DNA of 64,000 bases, taken from assembly GCA_022385805.1 (NCBI GenBank), contig MU277677.1:633649-697648 (forward strand). The letters run 5' to 3'. Numbering within the stretch: position 1 is the stretch's first letter; every line of letters begins with the position of its first letter. The translations under genes were made by a program, and so were the position numbers. This stretch comes from Pilatotrama ljubarskyi. Its lineage: Eukaryota; Basidiomycota; Agaricomycetes; Polyporales; Polyporaceae. The notes beneath the pieces are model-generated. The model had not been told where the DNA came from, made no database searches, and saw only the letters and a list, made by a program, of their open reading frames with translations. Positions 21,459 through 33,485 of the stretch are shown one piece after another.

Positions 21459-24400
21459 ATGTCTCGCACTTTTCTAGATGCTTCAATCCCCGAACTAGTC
21501 AAGCAGTTGACCACCGATGAGAAAATCAAGCTCCTTAGCGGTCCTAATTGGTGGAACACCAATGCCATCGAACGGTTGGCTATCCCAGCCGTGCGGATGA
21601 GCGATGGTCCTAATGTTTGTTTGACGAGTCCTTATAAGCCTCGAGTCTAGCTGACATTGATTGTCACTCGACAGGGAGTCAGAGGTTCCTCTCACTTTGT
21701 CTCGACACCTGCTCAATGCCTTCCAGTACGTTGCGTAGTCTGCTCCTACAGCTGCATTGTTTATGGAATTGGCTTAGTGCGCGACATCCATGGCCTCCAC
21801 CTTCGATCCCGACTTGCTCTTCGAAGTCGGCAAATTTCTGGGAGAAGAAGCAAAGATCAAGTCTTCAGTCATCCTCCTTGCTCCTACATGCAACATACAG
21901 CGGAACCCCTTGGGTGGGCGAGCGTTCGAGTCGTTCTCAGAGGACCCCCACCTATCAGGTCCATCTCTCACGGGCCAATCGCCATTTACGTCTGCATTGA
22001 CAGCGGTCCTTCACTCATACAGGTGCCATGTCCGCTGCATACGTAAACGGACTCCAGTCACAGGGCGTTGCTTCGACAATCAAGCACTTTGTCGCGAATG
22101 ATCAAGAGCACGAACGGACCGCTGCTGAATCCGTCATGTCCGACCGCGCTTTGCGGGAGGTCTACCTATACCCGTGCGCACGCTGATACTGACGTTTCAC
22201 GATGCCTTCACGAACGCTTGATATTGCTCCTGCTTGCCGGCCGCCCAGGTTCATGCTCGCGCAGAAGAAGGCAGGCCCCTGGGCCTTCATGACCTCGTGC
22301 GCACTTGTTTAGACCAGGTATCCCGTCTCGCCGCGCTGATCATGGCATAATTAGCTACGGGAGAATCAACGGCGTGCACTGCGCCGAGAACCCGACACTC
22401 CTCAAAGACATCTTGCGGAAAGAATGGGGCTTCAACGGGATCGTGATTAGTGACTGGTCCGTCGCAATTCATCGGTGTCACCCTCGTATCCTCCAGGATG
22501 CTGACTGCGTTCTCTTTGTTTTCTCCGCTCAGGTTCGGCACGTACAGCGTCGATCTCGCCATCAACGCCGGCATGGATCTGGAAATGCCCGGCCCGCCGC
22601 GCTGGAGAACCCCGCTGCTTGTAAACCATATGCTCTCGTGCCAGAAGGTCCTTCCGTCGATGCTGGACGAGCGCGCCTTCGACATCCTGTCCTTCGTACA
22701 GCGTCAAGCGCGTCGGAACCCTGGTGTAGTATTTGGAGATGGCAAAGAGCGTACCCGAGACTCGCCGGAGGGGCGCGCGTTTTGCAGACGGCTCGCGGCG
22801 GAGGGTATGGTCGTCTTGAAGAACGAGCAAAATGTGTTGCCGGTCAAAGTGGGCCCCAAGACGAAACGCATAGCGCTGATTGGACCCAACATGAAGGAGC
22901 GGGTGATTTCTGGAGGCGGTTCTGCTGCCCTCAAAGCGAGCTACGTCGTCACGCCGTACGTGGGTATCGTTCAGAATGCGCCGGAGGGCGTCGAGTTTGT
23001 CTACGAGGTTGGCTGCTACGGTGAGAGTCCTCCAGCTATGTTCCCGCAAATATTGACCAGAATGCACGCTTAGCGTACAAGTACACTCCGACCTTGGAGA
23101 CCCACCTCGAGACTCCCTCTGGACAGCCTGGCTGGCAATGCACCTTTTACAATCACGACGCGGCCGGAAACCCTACAGGAAGTCCTGTCGCTGAATTCAT
23201 CCTACAGGATACTCGGGTGAAGCTAAACGACTTCTTGCCTGAAGGCCTGACGGATACCTGGACAATCAAGCTCCGCGGCAGCCTATCCATGGACAAGACT
23301 GCGGAGTACGAGCTAGGCTTGACCGTTGCCGGACGGGCGAAGCTTTTCGTGAATGGCAAGTTGACTATCGACAACTGGACCAAGCAGCGACCGGGCGACT
23401 TCTTTTACGGGTAAGTCTCCATGACTGACCTCCCTGGCAAGATGCTTACGCCGCCTCCGCAAACTTGCAGTCAAGGCACCGTCGAGGAGCTGGGCACGAT
23501 CTCGCTCACCGCAGGCAAGCCTGTTGATATTCTCGTGGAATACACCAACACCAAGCCTCCGGAGGGTCCTGAAGCGGATCGGTCGCAACCGGCGCTCATG
23601 CGCGGGGTGGTACGTTTTGCACCAGAATGTACGGTCTACTATCTCTCTTGACACGCGGCCGGCAGCGGCTCGGTGGATGCGAGAAGATCGACCCAAACGA
23701 CGCTCTAGCGGCGGCTGAAAAGCTCGCGGCCGCTTCCGACGTCGCCATTGTCGTGGTCGGGCTCTCCCCTGACTGGGAGAGCGAAGGCTTCGATCGTCCG
23801 ACGTTGGACATGCCCGGAAGGCAGAACGAGCTCATCTCGCGGGTCGCCAAGGCGAACCCAAACACAGTTGTATGCATTCAGGCGGTAAGCCCTTGACCCC
23901 TCCGACAACCCACGCATCCCAGCTACTGAACGCCTCCGGTCGTCCTTCAGGGCTCTGCTATCGCGATGCCCTGGGTGAACGATGTCAACGGCATTGTTCA
24001 AGCATGGTATGCCGGCAACGAAACCGGGAACGCCCTCGCAGACGTGCTGTTCGGTGCCATCAATCCAAGCGGACGGCTCCCTCTCACTCTGCCCGTACGT
24101 GTGCAGGACATCCCGTCATACCCGAACTTCAGGAGCGAGAACGGTCAAATCCACTACCGCGAGGACCTGTTCGTCGGGTACAAGGGATACGAGGCGAGGG
24201 GCGTAAAGCCACTGTTCCCGTTCGGGTCAGTTCAGTCCTTGCCGCATGGTTCTGAACAAGACTCACGTAGATACCATAGGTTCGGCCTATCGTACACGGA
24301 TTTCGCTCTCTCCGACCTACATCTTGAGCGGAGCGCTGGTGGCCTCGTCACCGCCGACAGCTTCTCTGTCCAGGTCAGAGCGAGGGTCACCAACACCGGC

Positions 24401-24694
24401 TCTCTGACTGGCTCAGAGGTCGTGCAGGTGTATGTCTCCCTCCCCGATATCGGCCTCACGACGCCTAGGCTGCAGCTCCGCGGGTTCGCGAAGGCGCGCG
24501 ACCTACAGCCCGGCAAGAGTACGGAAGTGACGATCACGCTCGACAAGTATGCGGTCTCGTTTTGGGACACTAGGGGCCAGCAATGGAAAGCTATACCTGG
24601 AGCGTACGGAGTGCATGTGGGGAGGAGTAGCCAGGACATTGTGCTGCAGGGCGAATACACGCTGGAGGCAGGGTTCACCTGGATCGGATTGTGA
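21459..24694 (+). CDS. GH3 beta-glucosidase with PA14 insert, multi-exon, about 840 aa
   Basis: Glycoside hydrolase family 3 enzyme that releases terminal beta-D-glucose from cello-oligosaccharides and other beta-glucosides. Order of parts: N-terminal barrel (LTTDEKIKLLSGPNWWNTNA, MSDGPNGVRGS, PTCNIQRNPLGGRAFESFSE, STIKHFVANDQEHER), nucleophile Asp in GFNGIVISDW near 22,430-22,460, second domain beginning EGMVVLKNEQNVLPV, a PA14 insert (WTIKLRGSLSMDKTAEYELG to FVNGKLTIDNW, about 23,100-23,640), then VVGLSPDWESEGFDRPTLDM, GSAIAMPWVNDVNGIVQAWY, and the C-terminal fibronectin III-like domain (FGLSYTDFAL to AFKARD-type repeats) ending at 24,694. The start is the ATG at 21,459; no signal peptide follows, so the enzyme is probably intracellular like other basidiomycete GH3-PA14 proteins. 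About a dozen introns all obey GT-AG. The stop lies 184 bp from that of the convergent RBM5/10-like gene. Confidence 0.93.
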
Positions 24695-24877
24695 TTAGAG
24701 GTGGGAGGAACATACAACCTGAAGACCAGCGGATGTGTATACTCGTAGAACACTGGGACGCCCCGTCCGTCTTGGACAGATCACTATAGCCATCGAGGAT
24801 TTCGGATACAGAGCAAGGCAAAACTACAGCAGGAACGGTAACGATAACGAAATAAGACATAAATCAAGAACGGAGCC

Positions 24878-27711
24878 TCAGTTGCCGTATCGCTCGCGAG
24901 CCTGACAAAAGCGACTCAGTACCAGCCTATGGGCAAAGCAACTCATGAGACAGTCTTACAGCATCTTTGGCAAGATTGACGTATCCGGAGTAGTCGTTGG
25001 CGATCTTTGTGATGTCTTTCGCCTTAGCGGCACCCAAGCCTACGCCAGCTGCATAGATGGCGGTTTGGCTAGAGCGATGCAACGTCAGTCGCCAATTCGC
25101 AATTACTACCCTCTGGAGAAGCACGTACATCGGGTCCACTCTTCCCTCGCCGCCTATCCCCAACCCTTGACCCTCCTTCCAGCCCATCATCTTCAACAGC
25201 TTGTTGCCAACGTTATTCTCATCCTTGCCAGGGTTGGGCGGTGGCGGAGGGGGCGGTGAAGGTGGTCGTGGGCCCTCGGAGTGCTTGCGCTTCGTGGCCG
25301 GCAGTTCACTCGGGAGCGGCCGGGGAACGTCGGGCTGACTGTGCATGATGCGCCGCTCCGAGGCGCGGTCGCGATACTTGGGCTGTTGCGCTTGCTCTGC
25401 CTTTGCCTTCGCGGCGCGAGCTTTCTCGCGGGCGACCTCACGGAGAGCCGCGTCCTTGTAGTTTTTCTACAGCGTACGTCAGTATCTTGCTATCCCGCCG
25501 CAGGTCAGTGATGACAGTACCTTGTGCAGATCGGATTCCTTGTTGTGTCGCTTGAGCTGATCAAGGGATTTGAACTGCCGCGCGCAGAGCAAGCAGGTTA
25601 GTGCATTCGGGTCTGAGTATTCGAACTCTGTCTCCGTCAGAGGTGGCGTCGCTGACTTCGCGGCCGGGGCCGGAGCCGGGACGGGTACAACGAGTGCGGG
25701 TGCCTCAACCTGCAAGGCGTCAATATCAGTGTGCTTGTTGGAAGTGTTGTGCTAACCGGTTGGACAGGGGCAGGTACTTCTTGAGGAGCGTCATGATGTA
25801 GCACGTCCTGGACCTGATTCCACTTCGTGATATTATTCGCCGTCTACGCGGAATCGGTGAGGCACGGAGCATAGAGACGTCTTGCAGTCTTTGCGCACCT
25901 TCTTGCTCGCAATCAGCGGAGCGACTCTCTTAGCAGCGGCAACTACAGCAGCCGGGATCTGTCAGCCAACCCGCACGAGGAACTGTCTCCCAGCAGCGAG
26001 ACAAACCCTTCGGATCTTCGGTGGTGGTCGTCTCATTCGCACTGGCATCTGCATCACCCTCTGCTCCATCATCCATCGAGAATGCTTGGCTAAGAGGTGC
26101 TGGCTTCTTTGCAGGCCCGGAAGGACCTGCCTGGCCGGGCTTGTTGATGGAAAAGCCACCCTTGAAGTTGAGCGTTACGGGCTTGTCCGACACAGGCAGG
26201 GCGGACGCCTCGACTTTCGCCTCTTGGGCATTGGGATCTGTGCTGCGATGAGCAGCTTGCACAGCGTATATGATTAACGCACGTACCCTTCTTCTTCTTC
26301 TCTTTCTTCTCTTTGACTGGCGCCGCTGTCTCCGCAGGCTTCACGGGCTCCTCCACCTTGAACTCAAGAATGGCAGCTGTAGACGCCTCATCCCAATACC
26401 TCACCCATGAGCCTTCCATACCACCAAGGCTTGTCGTTGACGTAAGACAGGCCTCGTCTCGAAGGGAGTAGTCCGGCAGTGGTTGGAAGGAATATGGATG
26501 AGCGAAGGAGGCCGCTACTGGTCGGTCCGATATGCGGAATCCGTTAGGGTGCAATTGAGGAGACATTGTTGCTGCAAGCACCGCAGAAGCGGACTAGTTC
26601 TCACTGTGAACAGTGTCCGTACTGAATGAGGGTGGGATGGCGTACCTGGACGTCCACGAACTCCACGAAGGCAAAGCCCCAGCTCGCAGTGGTGACCTTG
26701 TCTTTGATGAGGATGATTCTCCGCATACCCTTGGCACCGTCCTTGCCTGGCCCTGCAGAGGTCTTCATAGCCTGTGCGATGGCCTGCGGACCAGACAGCG
26801 GATCAAGCCCACGGAAGAGGAGCACGGGGGCTTGCGCGTTTCCGATGTCACGCGTACCATCGTTCAACTGGAATGGCCCTTTGGCTCTCCTCTCCCCGGG
26901 GGCTGCACTCTGCGAGTAGTCGATCTTGACGCGACGGCCGCCAGGAGGGGCCGGGCTGCCGGCCTCAAGTGCTCGGTAGAAGGCTGCGGTAGCGGTGGCG
27001 CCGTGGGATGCTGGTGGCGGAATTTGGATGAAGGGGAAAAGCGGGTCGACGAATGCACGCGCATGCTCAGTGCTTGTAAACTGCGCGAAGCCGAAGCCTT
27101 TCGAGACACCTGTTGTGTGTGCAGTCATGGCGCGGGGACGGGGCCGTGCAGGAGAAAGAACACGTCAATGCGCTGTTGAATGCAATGAAGTACGAAGGGG
27201 CAAGTGCCTGTAGTTCTGTCTCGGATTATGGTGACCGACTCGATGCTGCAGCTGTTGCTGGTTAGGTATGCCTGCATCTGGAGAACACGGAGAGTTAGCG
27301 GGCGTTGAAGACCGGTGCAGCTGAGTGACACACATCAGACTCGGTGAAGTCGGGGTCGAGGCCGAGGAAGATGACATGAGGGCTGGGCTCGCTGGGGACG
27401 AGGCGTTTCTTGTTGTGCGGACCGCCTCTGGAGTGGCGGTCATCCTGGTAGTAGCCTTGCTCGTTGGATTGGCGGCCGTCGTATCCGGAGTTGTCGTAGC
27501 CTTGCGAAGCATCATAGCCCTTGATGACATGTCATGAGCCGATATCCAAAAAGATGTGCAGTAGCCGTAGCGTACGCCGTCGTTGTACTTCCTGCGCTTA
27601 CTGTCGCCGTAGTACTCCTCGTCGCGCATGTGAGTGTTCGTTCTGGGCGCTGGCTGCCACGAGTCGTAGTCTGCTTGCTTTCCCTGATCCCATTCTCTGT
27701 TGTATGCCATG
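24878..27711 (-). CDS. RBM5/RBM10-like RNA-binding splicing protein (RRMs, zinc finger, G-patch)
   Basis: The domain order is that of RBM5/RBM10/RBM6: a Tyr/Gly/Arg-rich N-terminus (from MAYNREWDQGKQADYDSW at 27,711), RRM1 with HVIFLGLDPDFTESDMQAYL and, across an intron, KGFGFAQF, a second RRM (PVLLFRGLDPLSGPQAIAQA to WGFAFVEFVDV), an OCRE-like Tyr/Asp segment, a C2H2 finger (LTCLLCARQFKSLDQLKRHN), and a G-patch (GNKLLKMMGWKEGQGLG) near 25,170-25,205. The C-terminus ends KDAARERYGN with stop at 24,878. Human RBM5 and RBM10 act in early spliceosome assembly and 3' splice-site choice; the same nuclear role is inferred here. More than ten introns are present, several splitting RRM motifs. It is convergent with the GH3 gene and divergent from the NDUFB4-like gene, with starts about 170 bp apart. 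Confidence 0.9.
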
Positions 27712-27878
27712 ATGAGCAAATGGAGAGGATGAGTCGGAGTCGGAGGGGAGATGATGGTGGTCAACGGAAGAGAGACGGGCGCTTGCTGGAGCCAACGACT
27801 CTGTGATTGCCCTCCACCATGGCCGGACACGGTGCGCACACATTCCCTCGCTTTCCACATAGCAGCTCATGAGACAAC

Positions 27879-28288
27879 ATGATGCACAGGGTATACGAAG
27901 GTAGGATTGTGCAGGTGAAAAGTGTTGGACTCACGCTGACTCGCTGGGCGTGTCGCAGATCGACCCCGCCGTCGAGCGGTGGAACACCATGGTGCGTCCG
28001 CACACCCTCGTCGTCGCTGCTGAGCTTGCTGAGTGTGGTCCGGGTGTAGCGCGAGTCGGTGTATCACAACTTTCGCTTCAACTCGCGGACAGCGAGACAG
28101 TCCATCCTGGGCATGGTGGTCTTCCCCGCCGCTCTGTTCGCTGTTGCCTACAGCCAAGACGTACGCTAACGTTCGGTTTCCCCGCGGTTTGGCAGCTCAT
28201 TGCTTTGCAGATGAAATGGGGCTGGACAGGAAAGCGCAAGGGGGAGTCCCTGGCCCGCAACCCGCCTGCTCCCGAGGCGTCGGACTGA
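27879..28288 (+). CDS. Mitochondrial complex I subunit NDUFB4 (B15) homologue, four exons, about 77 aa
   Basis: Accessory single-pass membrane subunit of NADH:ubiquinone oxidoreductase. I assign exons 27879-27890, 27959-27991, 28050-28160 and 28211-28288. The first exon contributes only the start (two successive ATG codons, MMHR), the second IDPAVERWNTM, the third RESVYHNFRFNSRTARQSIL followed by the hydrophobic segment GMVVFPAALFAVAYSQD, and the last MKWGWTGKRKGESLARNPP. The tail WGWTGKRKGESLAR is the family signature. Length is normal for fungal B15. The first exon rests on splice logic alone. The gene is convergent with COQ7, whose stop lies about 75 bp downstream. Confidence 0.8.
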
Positions 28289-28363
28289 GCGATGGATATA
28301 TTGGTCCGTCCGTTGAATTACTACGCTATACTACGTCGCTACAAGTCCGCAAGAAGGCGTCCC

Positions 28364-29176
28364 TCAGAACCTCTTGCACAGCTCGATCGCCACCTTGCAA
28401 CCCGCTCCGACTACGGTGCTCAAGAGCGCATGCGCAGGGGCTTTCTGCGAATCGTTCTCTACGGCGATGTCTAGATGCTCCAGCTCATCATCTCTGAACT
28501 CCTTGATCACCTCTTTCAACAGAGGTACGCTTGGGTGATCAGGGGGCAGCTGCTCGAACGCCTTTAATTGGCTGTGAGAACGGTCAGGGCTGAGCTCTCG
28601 CTGGAGGGCTGGTATAGGGTGGGGACGTACTCGTCATAGTGCTCGCCGATGACGGTCTCGACTGCTTCTGTGCATGCCATGGCGGCCTCCCTGCCCATGA
28701 GGGCGGTGACAGCGCCGAGGCCGTAGCCACCGAGGCGAGCGAATTCCCAGAGCAGGGTTGGACGTACACGATGCTGTATTTGCATCTTGTTCATGACGGT
28801 GAGGTGCTTCTTCTCCTGGTCCCACATGTCCTGTGCACGACGTTCGGTACGGGTTGCGGAGGAGGGTACGAGTGCTGCTTACCTGGATGAGGGGACCTGT
28901 GGCTGGATCGCGGCCGAGGACGTTATGCTGCCCCTTGTATATCCAGTTGGCGGCGAGCTCTCCAGCCTGGTCTACCCTGAGGGCACTTTCGAGTTCCTCT
29001 CTTGCGTCTGGTGGGATGCTCTCTGGCGTCGTGAGCACCGAAGGGTCCTGGGAGCGGGCGGGGTCGACGTATGCAGTGGAGGCGAGGGGACCGGTGGCCG
29101 TGGCGTGTGTCGAGTGAGCGCGGAGTGCTGGAGCAAGGACGGAACGGCGACAGACGGAGCGGGGAAGCGCGAGCAT
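28364..29176 (-). CDS. COQ7: COQ7, 5-demethoxyubiquinone hydroxylase, three exons, 233 aa
   Basis: Mitochondrial di-iron enzyme of ubiquinone biosynthesis that hydroxylates demethoxyubiquinone at C5. Exons 29176-28883, 28830-28631 and 28571-28364 join in phase. After an N-terminal presequence rich in Arg and Ser (MLALPRSVCRRSVLAPALRA) the catalytic domain begins ELESALRVDQAGELAANWIY, where the Glu is a metal ligand, and continues with MWDQEKKHLTVMNKM (E and H ligands), AMACTEAVETVIGEHY (E ligand), and EFRDDELEHLDIAVEN (E and H ligands), ending in CKVAIELCKRF. All ligands of the ferritin-like site are present and the length is normal. Confidence 0.95.
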
Positions 29177-29465
29177 GGTGCTGAGAGGATTATATCAGTG
29201 AATAGGATAGTCGAGGTTGTGTGCGGAGTGCCCGGCGCTGCGTCGGACGACGAGGACGCGGGAGTCCGTGTATGGCAATGAGCTTACATAAGACGCGACG
29301 GTCTCCGCGTTCGACTGTGCCAGTGCCACTGACTTGTATTTACATCCTGTTAGTGTGTATATGTTCGAGATGAGTGCTGCTCCTGCTACGTGCGGTCGTC
29401 TGCTCTCTGTCTGTCGCGTCCTCTGCTGAAGTGCGCGCAGCTTCACTCCCTCCGACGCCGTCGAC
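29177..29465. promoter_or_regulatory. Divergent intergenic region between COQ7 and the HN1-like gene
   Basis: About 290 bp shared as upstream sequence by two genes that read away from one another. I see no clear TATA box; short minus-strand frames here are not supported by any family similarity. Confidence 0.4.
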
Positions 29466-30535
29466 ATGTCCAAGGAACGCGACTGGCCCGCAAACCTCGG
29501 TCCGTCCTGCGGGCCTCTGCTCCAACACGTCGTCTGATCTCGCGTGTATAGGCATGCTGGACTGGGACAGCACCAGCATCGTCTTCACCAAGCGTTCTCT
29601 CCTCGAATTCCTCAAGTAAGTCGCGTCTACCCCGAGCACAAAGACATTGATGCACCCGCTAAGAAGTCCCACCGCGGCAGGTACGCCGGGGTGACCGTCG
29701 ATCCCAACTTCACAAACATACAGAAGCTACCTCGTATGCACCGGCTTCACGTTGCTGCTTGCATGTGCTGAGGCAACGCGTGATCAACTAGGCTACGCCA
29801 CCTTCGGCAAGCTGTCTGGCGACGCGAATGGTACCTCCGAGACGTCCTCCGCTGGTACGGAGAGTACGGCAGCTGGTAGGTTGATGACCAGAACGCGTGT
29901 TGGACGGAGGCTCAACGTGCGCATCAGCGCAAGACGCCTCAGCCACCAGCGACTTCAAACCCACCCGTCGCGTCAGGGACCCCCCAGGTGGACGCCAGTA
30001 CGACATCTTTGGGCCCCCCGTTGAAGATGACGCGCTGTCCAATGCTCCTCCGAGACCCTCTGCGCCCGTAAGTGCTCAGATTTGTCGTTTCCAGGCGGCC
30101 GAGATTTGATCGGCACTTTCCACCAACCTAGGTCAAGGAACATGCTGCCGCCGCTGTTACCTCTACCGCCCAGGGCAATGCTACCGCAGAGACCGATGAC
30201 AATAAGCCAAAGTGAGGTTTTGGACGACGCGATTTTCATGAGCCCAGGCTGACATATGCGTAACACGCTTCAGGAGTAGGAAGCCGACGTCGAGCGTTGC
30301 TGGCCTCTGGGACGCGCCGGATGAGAATGAGGGATTCAAACCCACTCGCCGGTAAGTCGCCCGGGGTTGAAGCGGACGCGGGCGTTGGTCACCGTCGCGT
30401 TTACTGACCTTCGTGCTCTTAGCGTCCGCGAGAGACCTGGAGGCAAGGACAGCATCTCGGGCGTAAGGGTGAATTTCTCCTGGCGTATGGCGACTGGCCT
30501 GACATTTTGACTCGTATCAGATCTTCGGTGCTTGA
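29466..30535 (+). CDS. HN1/Jupiter-like protein with two TRRVRxxPGG repeats, multi-exon
   Basis: I splice a protein starting MSKERDWPANLGMLDWDSTS, followed by YATFGKLSGDANGTSETSS, FKPTRRVRDPPGGRQYDIFG with PPVEDDALSN, an Ala/Thr-rich linker, FKPTRRVRERPGGKDSISG, and a last tiny exon that encodes IFGA before the stop at 30,533-30,535. The repeated unit (R-V-R-x-P-P-G-G ... I-F-G) is like the conserved core of the animal HN1/Jupiter microtubule-associated family (RVLRPPGGxSNxxFG), and the protein looks otherwise disordered. The link to that family is inference from one motif. The first two exons (before about 29,680) are less certain; an ATG at 29,555 is an alternative start. Confidence 0.5.
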
Positions 30536-30731
30536 CCGTCTTCTCCGCACTGGAGTCAACTATGCGATCTCGTATACCAAGGAAGCGTTCGAGGAACCAT
30601 TTCGGGTCTTGCTGGGAGATATCTGTCTTGTAAAATGTAGTTTTGTGTCACTGATGCGATTCTCAAGACCTACGCTGTGGGCCTCGTACCAATGCACTGC
30701 AGGGTGGAGATTTCGAAACGCGCGAAAAAAT

Positions 30732-30827
30732 GGTGACGGCGAGGTTCGAACTCGCGCGGGATGCCTCCCATCGGGAATCAAGAAAGTTCTTAAATCCGAC
30801 GCCTTAGACCAACTCGGCCACGCCACC
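30732..30827 (-). tRNA. tRNA-Leu (anticodon UAA) with a short intron
   Basis: Read on the minus strand, the acceptor arms GGTGGCG and CGTCACC pair over seven bases (one G-U). The D arm is GGCCGAGTTGGTCTAAGGC, the usual form for leucine tRNA. The anticodon loop reads TTTAAG (anticodon TAA) and is followed by a short intron that can pair with it, as in fungal tRNA-Leu genes. A long variable arm GGGAGGCATCCC and a perfect T arm GCGAG-TTCGAAC-CTCGC follow. A run of six T just after the 3' end is a Pol III terminator. Confidence 0.9.
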
Positions 30828-31042
30828 CTAGACCTTGTGTCGCTTGGTGATGATACGATACACAAAGCCGACATAGTGAATTCTTAGATTTACTGCATTT
30901 CGCATAGCATAGTAACTCAGTTGCACAGTAGGATAGCTCTACAACAGACCAGAGAAGAGAACCAGAGAAGCAGCAGCAATATGCAGAGGTATACGCTAGG
31001 CTTATAATGTACACGGCTCCTCAGAAGTCGAGACCACGAATA

Positions 31043-33485
31043 CTACCCGCTAAAGCTCCAGACCCGCACGTCTCCGTCGTCGCTGCCGGACACGATCTTG
31101 TCTTCGCCCAGCGCGAGACAGGTCACCGCACCTCGGTGCCCGACGAGCGTCGCAGTGCAGTTGCCCTCCTCGCGCGACCACACCTGTGTGCCTTGGCGTC
31201 AGCGTCTGTCTACTCGACTGGAGGGCAATGAATGGAACGTACCTTGATCGTGCGATCGTGGCTGCCGCTCACGAGGCGGAGCTTGTCGCTCGCCACCGCC
31301 CAGACACCCTCGATGTGCCCAAAGAGGGTGCGCTGCACCTTGCCAGAGTCGATGTCCCAAATCTTGATCGTGTTGTCGAGGCTGCCCGAGATGAGCACCG
31401 GCTTCTGCCGCTTCACGGGCGACGCGGGGGGAGAGCGCAGGCCCTCTGGCGCGGTGCTGCGTCTCGACAGGATGGGCGAGGAGGTGGGGTACGGCGGGGA
31501 GCGTGCTCTGTTTGCGGACGGCTCACTGTGCTCGGCATCGGAAGACGAGGCGTCGTCGCGGTCCTCATCGACAAGGAGGAGCTTGAGGGTTTGGACTTGC
31601 CCCACGTGCCCCTTGAACTGCCGCACACACGTCCGCAGGGAGAGGTCCCATAGGCGGATCGTGCCGTCGTCGGACGCAGAGAAGAGCATCTTGCCCGGGT
31701 CAATGTGCGGCGCCGACGAGCCGTTGTCAATCGCCTGCGGGGCGGATCCGCAGCCGGAGGACGTCGCGTTGGAGTCCCAGAGCTGGACGGCGTTCACCCA
31801 GTCGCAGTGGCCGCGGAGCGTGAAGCACTCCCCGGTGCGGAAGTTCCAGACCTTCACGGTCGTGTCGACGGAGCCGCTAGCGAGGACGTTCGAGTCGAAG
31901 TTGAGACAGACGACGCCCTCGGTATGCCCCTGCAGGATCTTCACGCATTGCCCGGTGCGCCAGTTCCAGACGCGCATCGTGTGGTCCATGCTCCCGGTGA
32001 TGAGCTTCGCTGCGTCGAACTGCAGGGCGCGGATAGCGCGGGTATGTCCGACGAGCGAGTGTACCTCCGCGCCTGTCTCTAGGTTCCATACGCGGGCAGT
32101 ACGGTCGTACGAACCCGTGATGAGGACAGGGAAGGACGGATGCGCGAGCGTCTCGGAGAACTGCAGGCACATCACGCCGTCTGTGTGTCCCTTGAGGGTA
32201 CGCACCGTACAGCGTCCGCGCCGCCAATTTCGTTCAATAGTGAGACGCTCGCAGTAGACGTCTTTCCACGGCCGGGTCTTGAAATCGGTCGGTGGAAGCT
32301 CAGACGGGGGAACAATGAGGGGATTTGAAGGATACGTGGTAGGGGGAAGGGTGTGGGAGGGAAGACCGGTCGGAGGGGAGTCCGCTCGTGTCCAGTCATC
32401 GAGCCGCTGCCTCTTTGCCAATTGGGCCGCTCCTGAAGGCCCTGGCTCCGAGTCATGTGGTCGCTTCAGGTGTGAGCTACTCGAGCTCGGCAAGCTAGGC
32501 GATGGAGAAGGCGAAGCCGCTGCAGACACTGATGTGGTGGAGGCAGGCGGTAGGGGTACAGCGCGGCGTTTCTCGAGAATGGGGAGGCCCCAGCCGCACT
32601 TGAGACACTTCTGACCGATATGTTGCTCGCAAATACCACGCCAGAGGATGTCGTCGTCGGCGAGGCTCTTCCACTGGCGAGAGACCTGGGCTGCGCGGCA
32701 GAGGGAGGTGGCGTCGAGGTAGCCGAGGATCTTGAGCGAGACTTCGCGCGGGAGAATGGCGAAGGGGTCGATGCGGATGAGATGCGCGAGCTGCTCGGTG
32801 AGGAGCGAGAGCTGGGAAAAGCAGCACATGGTGAGGAGCCCTTGGAGAATGAGCGCGCGTCGGGGGTGCGAGGAGGAGGAGAAGCTGGACCAGATGGCGC
32901 TGACCGCTTCTCGCTCGGCAACGGGGAGCGCATCGAGGGCCTAGAGAAGCGGGCGAGTCAGTACGAGAGCATAAGGAGTGCAACGACAGGAGGGAGCTCA
33001 GGGTGGGGTCCTCGGGGAGCAGTCAGAGGGACCGCGCGGGTCGCTCCAGGAGCGTGTTACCCACAGTCATATCTCTCGCTCGGGTGCAGGCTGCCCCCGC
33101 CCGCCATGGGATGAGCGCAGAAAGCAGGGGATCCACTCACCTGCTGAAGCTTCAAGTTCGTCCCTTCGTCCGCCATGCGCTGGTGCCTGACGCAGAGCTT
33201 GCGCGCGGGGGGCTGAGAAGGCATGTCCGCTGGGTTGGCCGCGCTCGCGGTATCAGATGTGCTCGGCTGCGATGACCGCAGTGGTTCAGAGATGTGCGCG
33301 GAGAGGTCCTGCGGTGCATCCGGTACGATGATGGGCGCGTCGAAGGTGGTTACGGTGACGGCAGGCGGGGACTGGGGACACGGGCTGGGAGAGCGGGAGC
33401 GGGACTTGTCGCTGGCGAGACGGGGCGCCGGGAGGGTGTCGCAGACGTAGGCGGTGGTGTTGCCTGGCAGCGGGGGCGCTGACAT
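31043..33485 (-). CDS. Met30/SconB-like F-box and WD40 protein of an SCF ubiquitin ligase, three exons
   Basis: Substrate receptor of SCF. Yeast Met30 and Aspergillus SconB turn off sulfur assimilation by ubiquitinating the Met4 type regulator. Exon 1 (33,485 to about 33,138) encodes a disordered N-terminus ending RMADEGTNLKLQQ; the large exon 2 starts near 32,943 (ALDALPVAEREAVSAIWSSF). The F-box is IDPFAILPREVSLKILGYLD with SLCRAAQVSRQWKSLADDD, followed directly by the Met30-type signature CLKCGWGLPIL. After a Pro/Ser-rich linker come seven WD40 repeats, for example VLITGSYDRTARVWNLETGA, LITGSMDHTMRVWNWRTGQC, LASGSVDTTVKVWNFRTGEC, FSASDDGTIRLWDLSLRTC, ISGSLDNTIKIWDID, LVSGSHDRTIKV and, in the last exon, KIVSGSDDGDVRVWSF. 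A Ser-rich insert of about 60 residues sits between repeats five and six. Predicted length is about 740 residues. Confidence 0.9.

Noticed and set aside
31232..32257. Long open frame of 341 codons on the plus strand
   Set aside because: It is the reverse complement of the WD40 coding exon of the Met30-like gene, whose repeats are unmistakable on the minus strand; the plus frame has no family signature.
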